Shown: piece after piece, positions 35,662 to 45,499 of the stretch | Position numbering within the stretch: position 1 is the stretch's first letter | Layout of the letters: each line of letters starts with the position of its first letter | Assembly: GCA_010015655.1 (NCBI GenBank) | Contig: ML976719.1 | Span: forward strand, 360,369-424,368 | Direction: 5' to 3' | DNA length: 64,000 nucleotides | DNA from: Bimuria novae-zelandiae CBS 107.79 | Taxonomy: Eukaryota > Ascomycota > Dothideomycetes > Pleosporales > Didymosphaeriaceae | Made by a program: the position numbers and the translations under genes | The notes under the pieces: generated by a model | The model's input: only the letters and a program-made list of their open reading frames with translations | Databases searched by the model: none | What the model was told of the DNA's origin: nothing

Positions 35662-37066
35662 TAAAACAACCAGTGGATTTACCTGAGTGCATGGTGTGTA
35701 TGGGTAATCTTCATCCTTGGTTCTGGCTAAGTTCTGTTGCAGCAACAATGCGCGCGACTGGCGTCCCGGGCGAACGAATGCTTCAACCAGCCCGAAACAG
35801 GAACGACAATTTGCGAATGTCGGACCATGCTTCTCGAAAAAGCGGTTCAAGACTGCGTGAGAGTATCTTGCAAACCCAAGGAGGTCTTTTCGACTCTGAA
35901 TGCCATCTCTATACGGTGCAATGAGCCTATTCGTGACAAGTCAGTGATGCACCGAACGGTTCTCATTGTCTTCGCCGTGCTCGGTATCTCGGCAATTATT
36001 GCGCGTGGTATCACCTACTTGACAGTGAGAGGAGCAAGCTGGCTTGAAGACGTCAATATGGCTCTAATTTTTGTAAGTTCTTACGGTCGAGTTCCAATCC
36101 CTGACACTAACAAAACATCCAGACACTGGACATCGTACTCTTCGCAACTTGCACGAAATTGAGTCCATTCATCATTTGCACGGTACATAATCGTCGCTGA
36201 CAGGAAAAGCATACGTCGGTTTAGGTAGAGATGTGTGGAAAGTCGAGGCCGATGATATAACTACCACGCTCCTAGTGAGTTCTCGCACTTGCTGGACAAT
36301 AGGCAACGCTGATACTTGCCCTAGTATTTCTGGAGTACCGAGTGCCTCTACTTCATACTCCTGGGTCTAGTGAAGGCCTCTTTCCTCTTGTTCTACCTCT
36401 AAATCTTTCCGGAGAAGCTCTTCCGCAGGGTAGTGTGATGCTGCATTGCATTTAACGCAGCGTCTACCTTCGCCTGTGTAATGGCTACGGTATTTATTTG
36501 TGATCCCATCAGCTTCGGATGGACGCAATGGGACGGCGAGCACCAAGGTCACTGCCGCAACAACAACAAACTAGCCTGCTCGCACGTAGGCATCGGGATC
36601 GCAATGGATTTGTAACTCTGGCGCTGCCAATAACACAGATCTGGAACCTGCACATATCGCCCAAGAAGAAATTGGGGGTGCTGCTAATGTTCAGCGTCGG
36701 ATTCTTCGCTACCATCGTCTCAATCATCCGCCTCCGAGCGCTCGTCTACTTTGACAAAACTCAGAGCATAACCTGGGACTTCCTCGAAACCAGCCTCTGG
36801 TCCACTAGCGTCACGTTGACAACATGCAGGGTTCAAGGAACAGAGATCTGATTGGATGAAAATGTTTCTACTTACCTGATCGCAAACTGTCGCAAACACA
36901 CCAGTTATACACGCGAATGTCCATGTGACAGGTTCTGCGGAGCTTCGCCTCAACTACGCACGGTCATCACAGGCGGGAGTTCGTCATAGTAAATACGTCG
37001 CCGGCAGAATTGGCCGCTCAAAACCGACAATGCAACCCTTACTGTTCCATTCACACAACCTCCAAT

Positions 37067-39328
37067 ATGTTCACTTTACATACCATTTTAGCAGGTGCTA
37101 TCTTATTTCTGGCTGTCGTCGTCTACCATAAGATCTTTGCACATCTGGCCAAACGTAGGTCACGAAAGAAGGACATCGAAATACCACCCAGTCCGAAAAT
37201 ATCCGGTTCCAGCGACGCCAAGTCACGCCTTACCGACAGTGGTTCAGTTATTACACCTCAGAATGGAGAAGATGAGGCAACCCATAAGGAGATGCAAGCA
37301 TACAAAAAGCTCTATCACCAATTACACAACCTTGAAACACACCCTGATATTCTACCAGAGTGTCGCGAAATACTTCACTCGCTTCTATCATCGACGATCA
37401 CGGACGCCTTGGAAAGGCCAGATGATACCATTCTCAGTATACAGACTTTCGGCCCCGATAGACTCAAAGACTTTCTCAAAGCGAAAGATGATGACGTTCA
37501 AACCCGTTACGAAGAATATGTTGCACGCCGCAAAGCTGGAGGACCTCGTGAAATGTTTGGTGACAAGAGCGAAGCCAAGTGGTGGTTGAAACAGGCTGCG
37601 CCGGTCAAGTACGTGGATGGCGCCTGGCTTGGACACATCAACAAGACGAGCACGCCCTTCAAGTTGCGGAAGATCACGAAGAATGCCTGGCAGGTCATGT
37701 CGGAAGAGCTTGGCGATGGGGATCTCGCAAAGAACCACGTGCACGTGTATCGTGAGCTGATGGACGAAATCGATGCGAAACTTCCTGCCGCCGACTCCGA
37801 AGATTTCATTCATCCGCGCCACGAGCTCAACGAGGCACGCTGCTGGAGAGCCGCGATCGCACAACTCCTTATCTCGTTGTTTGCGCACGAGTTCCTTCCC
37901 GAGGCGCTCGGATTTAATATGGCATACGAGAGTTTACCCCTTCATCTGCTAAAGACGATAAAAGAGCTTCGCGAGCTGCGACTCAACGCGTACTACTTCG
38001 AGCTACACATTTGCATCGACAACGCCGACACGGGACACGCTGCAATGGCAATGGAGACAGTGGTCAGCTACATTGATATGATTGAACGTACCGAGGGTGC
38101 AGAGGCTGCTGAAGTCGCATGGAGCCGTGTACAAGCTGGATACATTCTTGCGGAAGGCCTTCACACCACACCGGAAACCCTTCTGAAGGACAAGAGCAAA
38201 GACGCCCAGCGATTTCCAAGATCTGAAATGGAGACAGCATTGATTGGTATATTTGCAGCAAAGAGTGCAGTCGCGCACAAGATTCACTGCAACAGTTGCC
38301 TGAAAATAGGCCGCCGCTCGCTCGTGGATTGGCTTGAGCCAACAGCTTTTGCGGACCCAGATTGGCAGAGGAACTTCTTGCATGACTTGGGTAACTGCAA
38401 GCCCTGGGTCGTCAAAGGAAGCAGTGAGAAAAGCAAGTTAGTGCGAGAGCTGTCATGGGAGGGTCGCATGTTTGGCAGCTTCACCCAAGGCGAGGTCGAG
38501 ATCGTGAAAGCGTGGATCGACGAACTTGGAGCGCCACGACAAACCACTGTTCCAGACTCACAGGCGTACTTCGAATTTGCCAAACGATCTCCCACTGCTA
38601 TGGAACCAGAATATCCAAATATTCTCGAGCACTATCCAGTCTTCTCACCTTTGCGATCTGTACCAGAAACCGCTCATCTTCTGCATGAGAACGTATCAAT
38701 TGAGCACTTCGAGCTTCTGATCGAAGTTACCTCGTTAAACCTTCGCAACCTTTTTCCATTGTGGTTCGCGTCTACCGCACTCCTCGAATCGCTCCCTTCC
38801 GCCCCCGTTCGCGCAGCAAGTACCTTTGGCTCCGCACTCATCCGTGTTCTAAGAGCTCAGACCGGCTTTGATGCTGAAGGGCCAGGGGTTGCGGGCATGG
38901 AGGAAATTCGAAGGACCGAGTCTGGTGATGCAATTGGTATCATCGAGCTTGGATTGAACCTGTGTGAACGCGGTGGTCTATCTAAGCCACGAACCTTGAA
39001 AGAAGCTGTCGCACTAGGCAATTCAGATTCCGATGCGCTCGCGGAATGGATACTGTGGCTTGGAATGCGATGGTTGACGTATCAGGATGTTCTAGTTGGC
39101 ATGTCCTGGGCATTTATGGAATTACATGAGGCAATTGCAGAGTTGGGTGGGGAGAACGCATTACTAGAAGAAGACGACAGAAATATATTGAAGCGTATTG
39201 CGCAACGGGAGAGGAATGGGCTTGCCATTTGTCGGCAAGAGATCGAGCGAGACGCTAACAGAAGACAAGAATTCGAGAAGGGACTTGTGATTGCTCATAA
39301 AGGTTTGAGATTAGTCTACTATACGTAG
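37067..39328 (+). CDS. membrane-anchored iron-containing redox enzyme (heme-oxygenase-like fold)
   Basis: 753-residue intronless frame. The ATG at 37067 is chosen because the 19 codons before it begin with TTG, not ATG. Residues 3-22 (TLHTILAGAILFLAVVVYHK) form an N-terminal membrane anchor followed by a basic stretch (AKRRSRKK), so the bulk is probably cytosolic. Residues about 180-345 match the Haem_oxygenase_2 / iron-containing redox enzyme family: KYVDGAWLGHI, HVYRELMDEI (Glu230), LISLFAHEFLPEALGFN and YYFELHICIDNADTGHAAMA. The last has Glu312, His314, Asp318 and His324 spaced like diiron ligands of heme-oxygenase-like oxidases. Residues about 500-753 form a second, mainly helical region not recognised. 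The substrate is unknown; the family includes oxidases acting on small amines, acids and lipids. The degenerate receptor gene ends just upstream. Confidence 0.78.
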   Translation: MFTLHTILAGAILFLAVVVYHKIFAHLAKRRSRKKDIEIPPSPKISGSSDAKSRLTDSGSVITPQNGEDEATHKEMQAYKKLYHQLHNLETHPDILPECREILHSLLSSTITDALERPDDTILSIQTFGPDRLKDFLKAKDDDVQTRYEEYVARRKAGGPREMFGDKSEAKWWLKQAAPVKYVDGAWLGHINKTSTPFKLRKITKNAWQVMSEELGDGDLAKNHVHVYRELMDEIDAKLPAADSEDFIHPRHELNEARCWRAAIAQLLISLFAHEFLPEALGFNMAYESLPLHLLKTIKELRELRLNAYYFELHICIDNADTGHAAMAMETVVSYIDMIERTEGAEAAEVAWSRVQAGYILAEGLHTTPETLLKDKSKDAQRFPRSEMETALIGIFAAKSAVAHKIHCNSCLKIGRRSLVDWLEPTAFADPDWQRNFLHDLGNCKPWVVKGSSEKSKLVRELSWEGRMFGSFTQGEVEIVKAWIDELGAPRQTTVPDSQAYFEFAKRSPTAMEPEYPNILEHYPVFSPLRSVPETAHLLHENVSIEHFELLIEVTSLNLRNLFPLWFASTALLESLPSAPVRAASTFGSALIRVLRAQTGFDAEGPGVAGMEEIRRTESGDAIGIIELGLNLCERGGLSKPRTLKEAVALGNSDSDALAEWILWLGMRWLTYQDVLVGMSWAFMELHEAIAELGGENALLEEDDRNILKRIAQRERNGLAICRQEIERDANRRQEFEKGLVIAHKGLRLVYYT

Positions 39329-39556
39329 GATCTGAGCTCTTATGTACTGTTTTATTGTCTACACATTGCCACATGCATTGTTAAAGGGTTGAATGGGTGG
39401 AGACATCTTTCCGCGCAGATCGCCCTCTCCCGAGGTTTAAAGGTGATTAACAGTACACCAATGCAATTAGCAGTTTTAGTGCACACATTATGGAGACTAT
39501 CCATCAAGTCGCGGAGCCCATCGCGCGTGTTGGAGACGTGATTATTGGGCAGTGTG
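39329..39556. other. intergenic, 3' side of the redox enzyme gene
   Basis: No gene, repeat or clear signal is seen apart from probable 3' untranslated sequence. It ends with the GTGTG target copy (39552-39556) of the miniature LTR element. Confidence 0.5.
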
Positions 39557-39617
39557 TGTCGCGGAGCAAAAGGCTAACCTTCTGCTCCTCATGAGTAGAA
39601 TATCATTTAAGGTTACA
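39557..39617. repeat. left 61-bp LTR of the miniature element
   Basis: Identical to 39903-39963 by eye. Confidence 0.92.
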
Positions 39618-39902
39618 CACCCCCCCAGATCGCAGTGATAGGAACGGAGAGCTGTAAGCTTTTCAAGGTTTGGTATACATGTCGCCCGTAGTCCAGCATG
39701 CCCTATATATTCTGCTCCAGTCTCTCTCGCTCACTCTCATATCTGTGGCCCTATAGCATCTGGCTCTTAGCTCTCTCGCTGTCTTGCGCAGTGCTCTTGG
39801 CTATTTCTGTGGTGTGCACCTGCTCGCTTGTGGTACCCCACCCAAGTGCTGATCCGCCACTTAAGTGCTTGCGCAGGGTCTCAGCGATTCCGGGCTCATA
39901 AC

Positions 39903-39963
39903 TGTCGCGGAGCAAAAGGCTAACCTTCTGCTCCTCATGAGTAGAATATCATTTAAGGTTACA
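39903..39963. repeat. right 61-bp LTR of the miniature element
   Basis: Identical to 39557-39617 by eye, implying recent insertion. Confidence 0.92.
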
Positions 39964-40413
39964 GTGTGTTCCGAAGAAGCCTACTCTATTGGCGGCAATC
40001 GCGTTGCACGTCCTGAAGTAGCTTGGAGTGTCACTCAAGCCTCGGTTAATTTCTACATAGAATAGACCGCGTCTAGATTAGTAGACGATTGATCTTGACG
40101 TGGTTGGTAGATCCGAGCTAACCTCACCAACGCCACGAATTGTTCATCGATTCCAAGGGCCCGTTGACAAGTCGGGCACACTGGATAAGAGTTTTGATTT
40201 GACGATTGCCATACAAAAATTTCGGACCTGCTACGCGGGAATGCTAACTATAGCGCTTCAAAATTCGGACTTCTCGCTATAACAAGGGGCTTTCGGGAAA
40301 GAATTTCTTTGGAAGTTCGAATAGGAACAGCCAAAACAAGCCCTTTAGCAATGCGTCTCAACACGTGCGAGCTCACTTAAAACCGACTGCTATTATAACC
40401 AAGTGGAATTATA
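39964..40413. other. intergenic region
   Basis: Normal-GC DNA between the miniature element and the next gene. It probably holds the promoter of the gene starting at 40414 or 40720. No clear TATA box or other feature is seen. Confidence 0.4.
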
Positions 40414-41742
40414 ATGCGTCCAACGCTCCTTCCATTCCTGTCGAAGCACTCTCTCCGTAGGCTCGTCTCGGCCGCTCCAAGCCATGACGCGGTGGACCCG
40501 TGTATTGTAGCCTGGAGAAGAAGTGAGAGAACAGCCTTATCTTCCACGGGCCCAAGTCTTGCAACCACGTGCGGCTACCTTGAGTGCGCTAGCGAGCTCC
40601 GAGCTCTGAGGCAAACGCCCGCGATACCTCAACTTCACCTGCGTCCCTCATTCGCCACAACTCAACCACCTTTTGTCCTGAAGCACTTCCCAAACATTGC
40701 AAGATACCTCACATACAACATGTCCAGTATGGTGACGTGGTGGTTGCAGGCGCAGCATGATCTGCAGCGTATGCGACAGGAAGTCACCCGGTAAGTAAAG
40801 TTATATCCCAGCTTGGGAGAATACCTATGTCTAAGCCTCCCTAGCTTGTACATGGAGCACCAACCCCTATATCACAGCAAAGCCTACGGCTCCTTCACTC
40901 ACCAGGTGGTCACGAAACAGCTGGTTGCTCAGATGGATTCCTACGCGAAGAAGTCTTGCAAAAGCATCTGTGACGCCACGCAGGAGAAGCTTCCTCGCGA
41001 GATCCGCGATGAAATCTATTTGCAAGTCCACGATCAACAAGGTTCATACCTAGCTTGCCCAAGGAAGGAAACGGCCCTCTTTGTTTCCTCCGTGGCGTCG
41101 ACGACTTGATCAAGGACGAGACGGCTATGCAGAACTTCTTCGAGAAATCACCTTTCATAGCTTACTGCAAGACCAAGGATGCCACCAATGTTCACTACTT
41201 CGACAAAGAGGATGTTAGTAAGAAGACGTTGGAAGAACTCCTCATGAGCTGGTTCCGGACCTCTACTTTCGTTTTGGGGGACGCGCGGGTGGTCAAATAC
41301 TTTTTCAGTGGGAGCTGGGTTTCCTGCTTGGGCAAACCAATCGATGTTGTGAGCTGCATGCGCAACATCGAGTTGTTGGTCTACGATGCTCCGAAGGAAC
41401 TCGACACCGGCAATAAGACACGTCCTACCAACCCCAACAATTTGCTGGTAGGGTGCGAGCAGATCGAGCTCAATATTGCGATTACTATTATCAGCCGCAT
41501 GTCGTTTCACCGAACACCACAACGAGATCAAAGCGATCGAGACGCCTGATTTCACAACGATGATGGGAAGCATCTGGAAAACAACGATGGCTGGGCACCG
41601 AGTATATAAAGTACGACTTGGCAGGTTTGATGACCTCGAATTCGATGTGCCGGGTGTGGAGGAGGTCGACTGGCCGGATTGGTACAAAGCATCCATGGAG
41701 AAGCTCAAAGAGGCAGCAGTGATTCCTATAAGGCCAGTCTAA
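40414..41742 (+). pseudogene. hypothetical gene with LPREIRDEIY motif, probably frameshifted
   Basis: Exon 1 may start at ATG 40414 or at the in-frame ATG 40720 (MSSMVTWWLQAQHDLQRMRQ). An intron at 40791-40844 (GTAAGT...CTAAG...CTAG) joins CG to C and continues LYMEHQPLYHSKAYGS. Next comes EKLPREIRDEIYLQV, the short leucine-proline motif that opens many fungal 2EXR/F-box-like proteins of unknown function. The frame then changes near 41040-41060 into EGNGPLCFLRGVDDLIKDE..., and again near 41480-41510 into FTEHHNEIKAIETPDF...EEVDWPDWYKASMEKL, ending at TAA 41740-41742. No canonical intron explains either change, so two small indels are likely. If the frame changes are assembly errors, the gene could be intact at about 400 residues. 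Confidence 0.6.
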
Positions 41743-42251
41743 AACGTCAGTTTTGAGTAGGCCTCAGAGCAAGAAGGCGCTCAAAGAACCCGAGAAGTTC
41801 TGGAGAGGTTCCAGGGAGGGCGTAGGAGGGTATTGGGAAATTTTCTAGTAGGAGTTCGGATTTTCCACACCGGCAATGTATGGGCCGGCGCTATCTTTAC
41901 GGCAAGTGTCCTGGAAAGTGACAAGTGAGGCTTGCCACCGACTGTCCATTTTGGGCACTGTCTTCTCATTTCCTTTTGTGTGGTATGGGCCTCATGTACT
42001 ATATACCAATGAATAGCTTCAAGAAGACCCATCGAACGAGTGAGGCCATACGGAATTATCTAAATATAGCTTAGCGTTGCAGGGCAAAGCTTTGGTCCCA
42101 AATTCTCTTACCTTAACTGGCTGCTGCCTGCGCAGAGCTACGCAACCTGCGTTTCAGCACATAACGACTCCGCCACGTGCAATCACCACAGGCCAAATAG
42201 TCCGAAGGCCGACCTCTCCTTACCTTCCAGTTACTTCAAACCAGATCTAAG
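41743..42251. other. intergenic region
   Basis: Normal-GC DNA with no open frame of note. Probably a 3' flank on the left and the promoter of the small MGQSQSQ gene on the right. Confidence 0.4.
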
Positions 42252-42603
42252 ATGGGTCAATCGCAATCGCAAACCGAAGGCCAAACACTCGGAGCGCGTC
42301 CTCCAACCGCGACGCAGGAACCAGACATCGATCCCAAGGAGGGTGTGAGAATACAAGCGGAGGTACACAATATTCGTTTTACGTGCAATGGCAATTGCTG
42401 ATTTAGGGGCAAAGGAACGCGAGCGTCGCGCTGCTGCAGCCCAGCAGCGGATGGCAAACCAACAGAAGCGCGGCGGCAATGGCGGAGGTGCATGCGCGAG
42501 CAGTGCACCCAAGAAGAAGCTCACTGCACTCGAACAGATGAGCGCTGAAAACAGGGGTTGGAGAGCGGCGGATGAGCAGGCGGAGTTACGGTCCTGGAAC
42601 TGA
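42252..42603 (+). CDS. small hypothetical protein with N-terminal MGQSQSQ
   Basis: Two exons, 42252-42342 and 42407-42603, joined across a 64-bp intron (GTGTGA...GATTTAG), give a 95-residue protein. It begins MGQSQSQTEGQTLGARPPTA, where Gly2 followed by small polar residues fits an N-myristoylation signal. A basic-alanine helix follows (AKERERRAAAAQQRMANQQK), then a Gly/Ser linker and a conserved-looking tail (ALEQMSAENRGWRAADEQAE). A donor at GTACAC (about 42362) is an alternative but would break the frame into exon 2. Function is not recognised; membrane association through the lipid is an inference. Confidence 0.6.
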
Positions 42604-42814
42604 GAGGGCTTCTGGTGCAGCGGCACGGGAAACAATTGTTAGTTTCTACGCTCTTCGAATCGAAGATCCTAACTTCCTGCACGAGTGCGTTGGTCCGGAA
42701 TGCCATGGCAAACAAACAGCGCCGGTCTGTGACCGCTTGATCAAAATAAATTGAAGGGTAGCTGTTGCCGACTGATTGCAGGCGACGTTCACGGAGAGAC
42801 GTAGCAAAGAATGC

Positions 42815-42830
42815 GGGGGGGGGGGGGGGG
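42815..42830. repeat. 16-base G homopolymer
   Basis: An uninterrupted G run between the small gene and the Zn2Cys6 regulator gene. It may be prone to length variation or sequencing error. Confidence 0.9.
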
Positions 42831-42965
42831 CGGCTTCCAATGGCACTAGATACAAAACGGTTAGATTAGCTTACTAATACGACATCCTGTCCAAATCCTG
42901 GCTTCCGCGAATTGTCCGCCAATCTCTCACTACGACGTCAATGTCAGCGCGTGTCGTTCAAGACG

Positions 42966-44509
42966 ATGCCGACGCCGAGCGAGGCGGTAACTCCAGTGCA
43001 GCACAGGGCGGCGAAAAGAAAGACGCATAGGAAGAGTCGTAATGGCTGCCTTCAGTGCAAGCAAAGACACAGCAAGGTGAGCGGATTCTTCTAGTGCATG
43101 TTTCGCATCTGCGCGCTGCTCCTTTACCGTCTTTGGAATAACTGCATCCCATGCGGGATGAGCCAACTGTTTGAGAATCGGTAGCCCTTCAAACTCTGTA
43201 TTACTCTACCATCAGCGCGTATCGATGTAAAGACCTGCGATGTTACGTAACAGCTCTCACCCTCAATCAGTTTGATTATCTGGCATGTTCCTAAAGTAAC
43301 TATGACTGACCCTTTCTAGTGCAATGAAGAGCATCCCAGATGTGCGAATTGCGTTCGCCTTGACATTCACTGTACATGGCCCACTCGCGAAAGGTTCTCT
43401 GCAACCTATCCTACGCCTCCGGAGAGTCACGGCCTTGTGACGGCGGATCGCCCATCCTCTGTTGCTAGCCCGGATCTTCCTGCACCCGCGTTTGGTTCTG
43501 ACATGAGCATATCTGACATGCGACTCCTGCACTGGTGGACTGCGAAGACCTACAAAGACATGAACGTAGATCCTGCGCGATGGCCGGCTTGGCAAATCGA
43601 CTGTGTGGAGGTCGCCCTCGATTTTCCATTTCTTCTCCGAGGACTACTTGCTTTAGCTGCAATACATAAGACAGCCTGCGATACTCAAGCTGACCGGCAA
43701 AGCCTACTCCTCCAGGCGGAAAACTATTTCAGCAGTGCGTTGGAAACCTACCGGAAAAATCTGGAACACCCAAGACCCGACACAGCAATGCCCATGTTCC
43801 TCATGTCTATTTTCATTGTCACATACACTTTAGCCTCTGCGCAGTTGGAACCACCTGAGGACCCAATCGGCACATTGCATCACTGCTTCCGCCTATTGCA
43901 AGGGGTTGAAGTGGTTATTCAGCCACACATGGCGCAACTCATGAACAGCACGATTATGGGAAAACTAGTGGAGCAAGACCCTGGTATGCCACTCGAAGGC
44001 GAAGTGCCGCAAGTTCTTAGGTTGAAGAAGCTCGCAGAGACCAAGAAAACGTCAGCCCACGATTTCTATACCAGAACGATTGATGACCTTCATAGCCATT
44101 TTCTCAAGACGCGGCAATGCCCCCCCGAAAATGACCGTCTGGTATGCTTTATCAAGTCAACACATTTATTTCGAGTGCTGACTGGCTTTTCTGGCTGAAG
44201 TCCATAGCATTTACCTGGGCATCGCAGCTTTCGGAAGATTTTCTCCACCTTATGGCGGCACACGATCCCATTACAGCTTTGGTGATTGCTCATTTTGCAG
44301 TCCTCCTTACAGAATGTCATCTCGCCTGGTGTGTCCTGCTACTTTTCACGTCCATGATGTACATCGCTAACATTGCCACTAGGTGGGTTGCCGAATGGCC
44401 TGCTCGCATCGTTTTTGCGGCGCAAAAGCTACTTTTAGCGACCCCCGAAATTTTGGCTTACCTTGACTGGCCCCTGGAAGTTGTTAAATCTAGCACTCAG
44501 AAGTGGTGA
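42966..44509 (+). CDS. Zn2Cys6 transcription factor, Upc2/sterol-uptake-control-like
   Basis: Three exons: 42966-43076, 43320-44141 and 44201-44509, giving 413 residues. Intron 1 (243 bp, GTGAGC...TTTCTAG) falls inside the zinc cluster between Lys37 and Cys38. Intron 2 (59 bp, GTATGC...GCTGAC...GAAG) rejoins the frame to SIAFTWASQLSEDFL. The binuclear cluster is Cys28, 31, 38, 45, 48 and 55 (CX2CX6CX6CX2CX6C), preceded by a basic HRKSRNG stretch. The middle and C-terminal regions (LLHWWTAKTYKDM, FLLRGLLALAAIHKTA, DPITALVIAHFAVLL) follow the fungal-specific regulator domain of Upc2-like proteins. It should act in the nucleus as a DNA-binding regulator. The targets are unknown; neighbouring genes are candidates only by proximity. 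Without intron 2 the frame would stop at 44198. Confidence 0.85.
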
Positions 44510-45055
44510 CGTAGATGCTGCGCTTTCAACTTGCGCAACTTTTCTCTCGTTAGTGAGGATGCTTCCTTTGCAGAAGAGATTTGAGTTTTAGGCCGACCCC
44601 GAGTGGCCGTACTCGGCCATGGTGCTATGCTCTGCACCGGGCTGCTGGCGTATTTGCTGTAAGCCGACGCACCTAAATATTAATCAGCCCCACTAAACTA
44701 ATCACCCACACAACACCACCTTTCCTATTAATAACGCTTAATTAATATAGGCGATTATAAAATAGCTATATATGCTATTATTATAGTTCTTAATTTTAAT
44801 ATTTTTACTAGTTAGCGCGTAGCTACAGAAGCCTATAATATCGCGTAATCTATATAATTTATATAAGTTAATAAACGCGCGCGGGACTACGCTACTTACT
44901 AGCATTTATAATAATTATTATTAAATTAAAATAATTTTTTTAATAACTAAATTATTAATTATAATATAAAAAGATATCCCCTATTACACGCATGCACTTT
45001 AGAAATAGTAATTTAAATTCTATATTTTAATAGTAATACTTAGCCTTATAGTAAG
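44510..45055. other. 3' flank, then entry into the second RIPed island
   Basis: 44510-44690 is normal-GC 3' flank of the regulator gene. From about 44700 the DNA becomes AT-rich and TA-dense, a degraded repeat of unknown kind into which Gypsy G1 inserted. The same host sequence should continue at 58131. Confidence 0.5.
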
Positions 45056-45484
45056 TGTTATGATGCGCTCACACCTTGGTCCAATCCAGGTTAGGGCAGT
45101 AAGGCTAAAGTAGCACTTTATAAATTATTTAATAGTATAAGTTAATGCGATACTTAGCGCGTAGCTATATAATTTAATCTTGTAATAAATAAAATAACTA
45201 TTAGTCTGTATAAGAGAGCGTACTCGCATAGAAGATATATAAGTTAACTATAAGAAGTGTAACATAGGAAACTGCCTTGTATAAATATCCCTCCTATCCC
45301 ATGAAGTCCCATAGTATCCCATGCCTCGTGTCCATGGGATTTCTTGGGATTCCTGGGACGTCACGTGGTCCCACGGTGTCCCATAGGCTTGGCGTCTGGG
45401 ACAGCCTGGGACATTACGTCATCCTTGGTGGGGCTCGTGTACCGTTATAAGGCTCGCTTGCCCTGATGTTCCTGGATTATAATA
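45056..45484. repeat. left (3') LTR of G1, 429 bp
   Basis: Starts TGTTATGATGCGCTC and ends GGATTATAATA (RIPed CATAACA). It carries many TCCCAT/ATGGGA repeats in both orientations and CRE-like and E-box-like sites (GACGTCACGTGG, TTACGTCA). It includes 53 bp missing from the right LTR. Confidence 0.9.
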
Positions 45485-45499
45485 CTATCCCCCTCCTTC

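Larger units (their letters stand above)
6469..36985 (+). pseudogene. CFEM-domain Pth11-like GPCR gene, split by a 29-kb transposon nest
   Basis: Codons 1-27 (6469-6549) encode a signal peptide: MKWKCFLAGCALIVPSLIGV..ADVVK. Copia element C1 sits directly after codon 27. The gene resumes in phase at 35667 (CAA CCA GTG GAT..., after the TAAAA duplication). Exon parts: 35667-35693, intron 35694-35742, 35743-36072, intron 36073-36122, then 36123 onward, intron 36275-36324, then 36325 to about 36985. A CFEM domain with eight cysteines is visible (DLPECM, QQCARL, ANECF, TTICECR, VQDCVRVSC, IRC), followed by RDKS and a first membrane helix (VLIVFAVLGISAIIARGITY). Pth11-family landmarks follow: ASWLEDVNMAL, GLGRDVWKVEADDITTTLL, WSTECLYFILLGLVKASFLL and TQIWNLHISPKKKLGV. 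Breaks besides the insertion: a frame change between 36165 and 36206, TAA at 36400-36402, TGA at 36436-36438 (a Trp is expected), and a frameshift near 36610. Pth11-type receptors sense surface or host cues at the plasma membrane. This copy cannot make a full protein. Confidence 0.88.
39557..39963. mobile_element. miniature LTR element (TRIM-like), 407 bp
   Basis: Two identical 61-bp direct repeats, TGTCGCGGAGC...AGGTTACA, bracket 285 bp. The whole is flanked by a perfect GTGTG duplication (39552-39556 and 39964-39968). A pyrimidine run CACCCCCCCAG next to the left repeat looks like a polypurine tract read on the minus strand. CGATTCCGGGCTC beside the right repeat resembles a tRNA T-arm and could relate to the primer site. 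No coding capacity. It matches the structure of terminal-repeat retrotransposons in miniature and is not RIPed. Confidence 0.88.

Noticed and set aside
37388..37888. Minus-strand open frames of 100-166 codons across 37388-38595
   Set aside because: They lie antisense to the continuous 753-residue redox enzyme frame and show no motif; they are shadows.
44144..44509. Separate small gene downstream of the Zn2Cys6 regulator
   Set aside because: A 59-bp intron at 44142-44200 joins it in phase to the regulator and it matches that family's C-terminus.
37067..44509. Secondary-metabolite gene cluster
   Set aside because: A receptor relic, one redox enzyme and one regulator are adjacent, but no backbone synthase or other tailoring enzyme is present.
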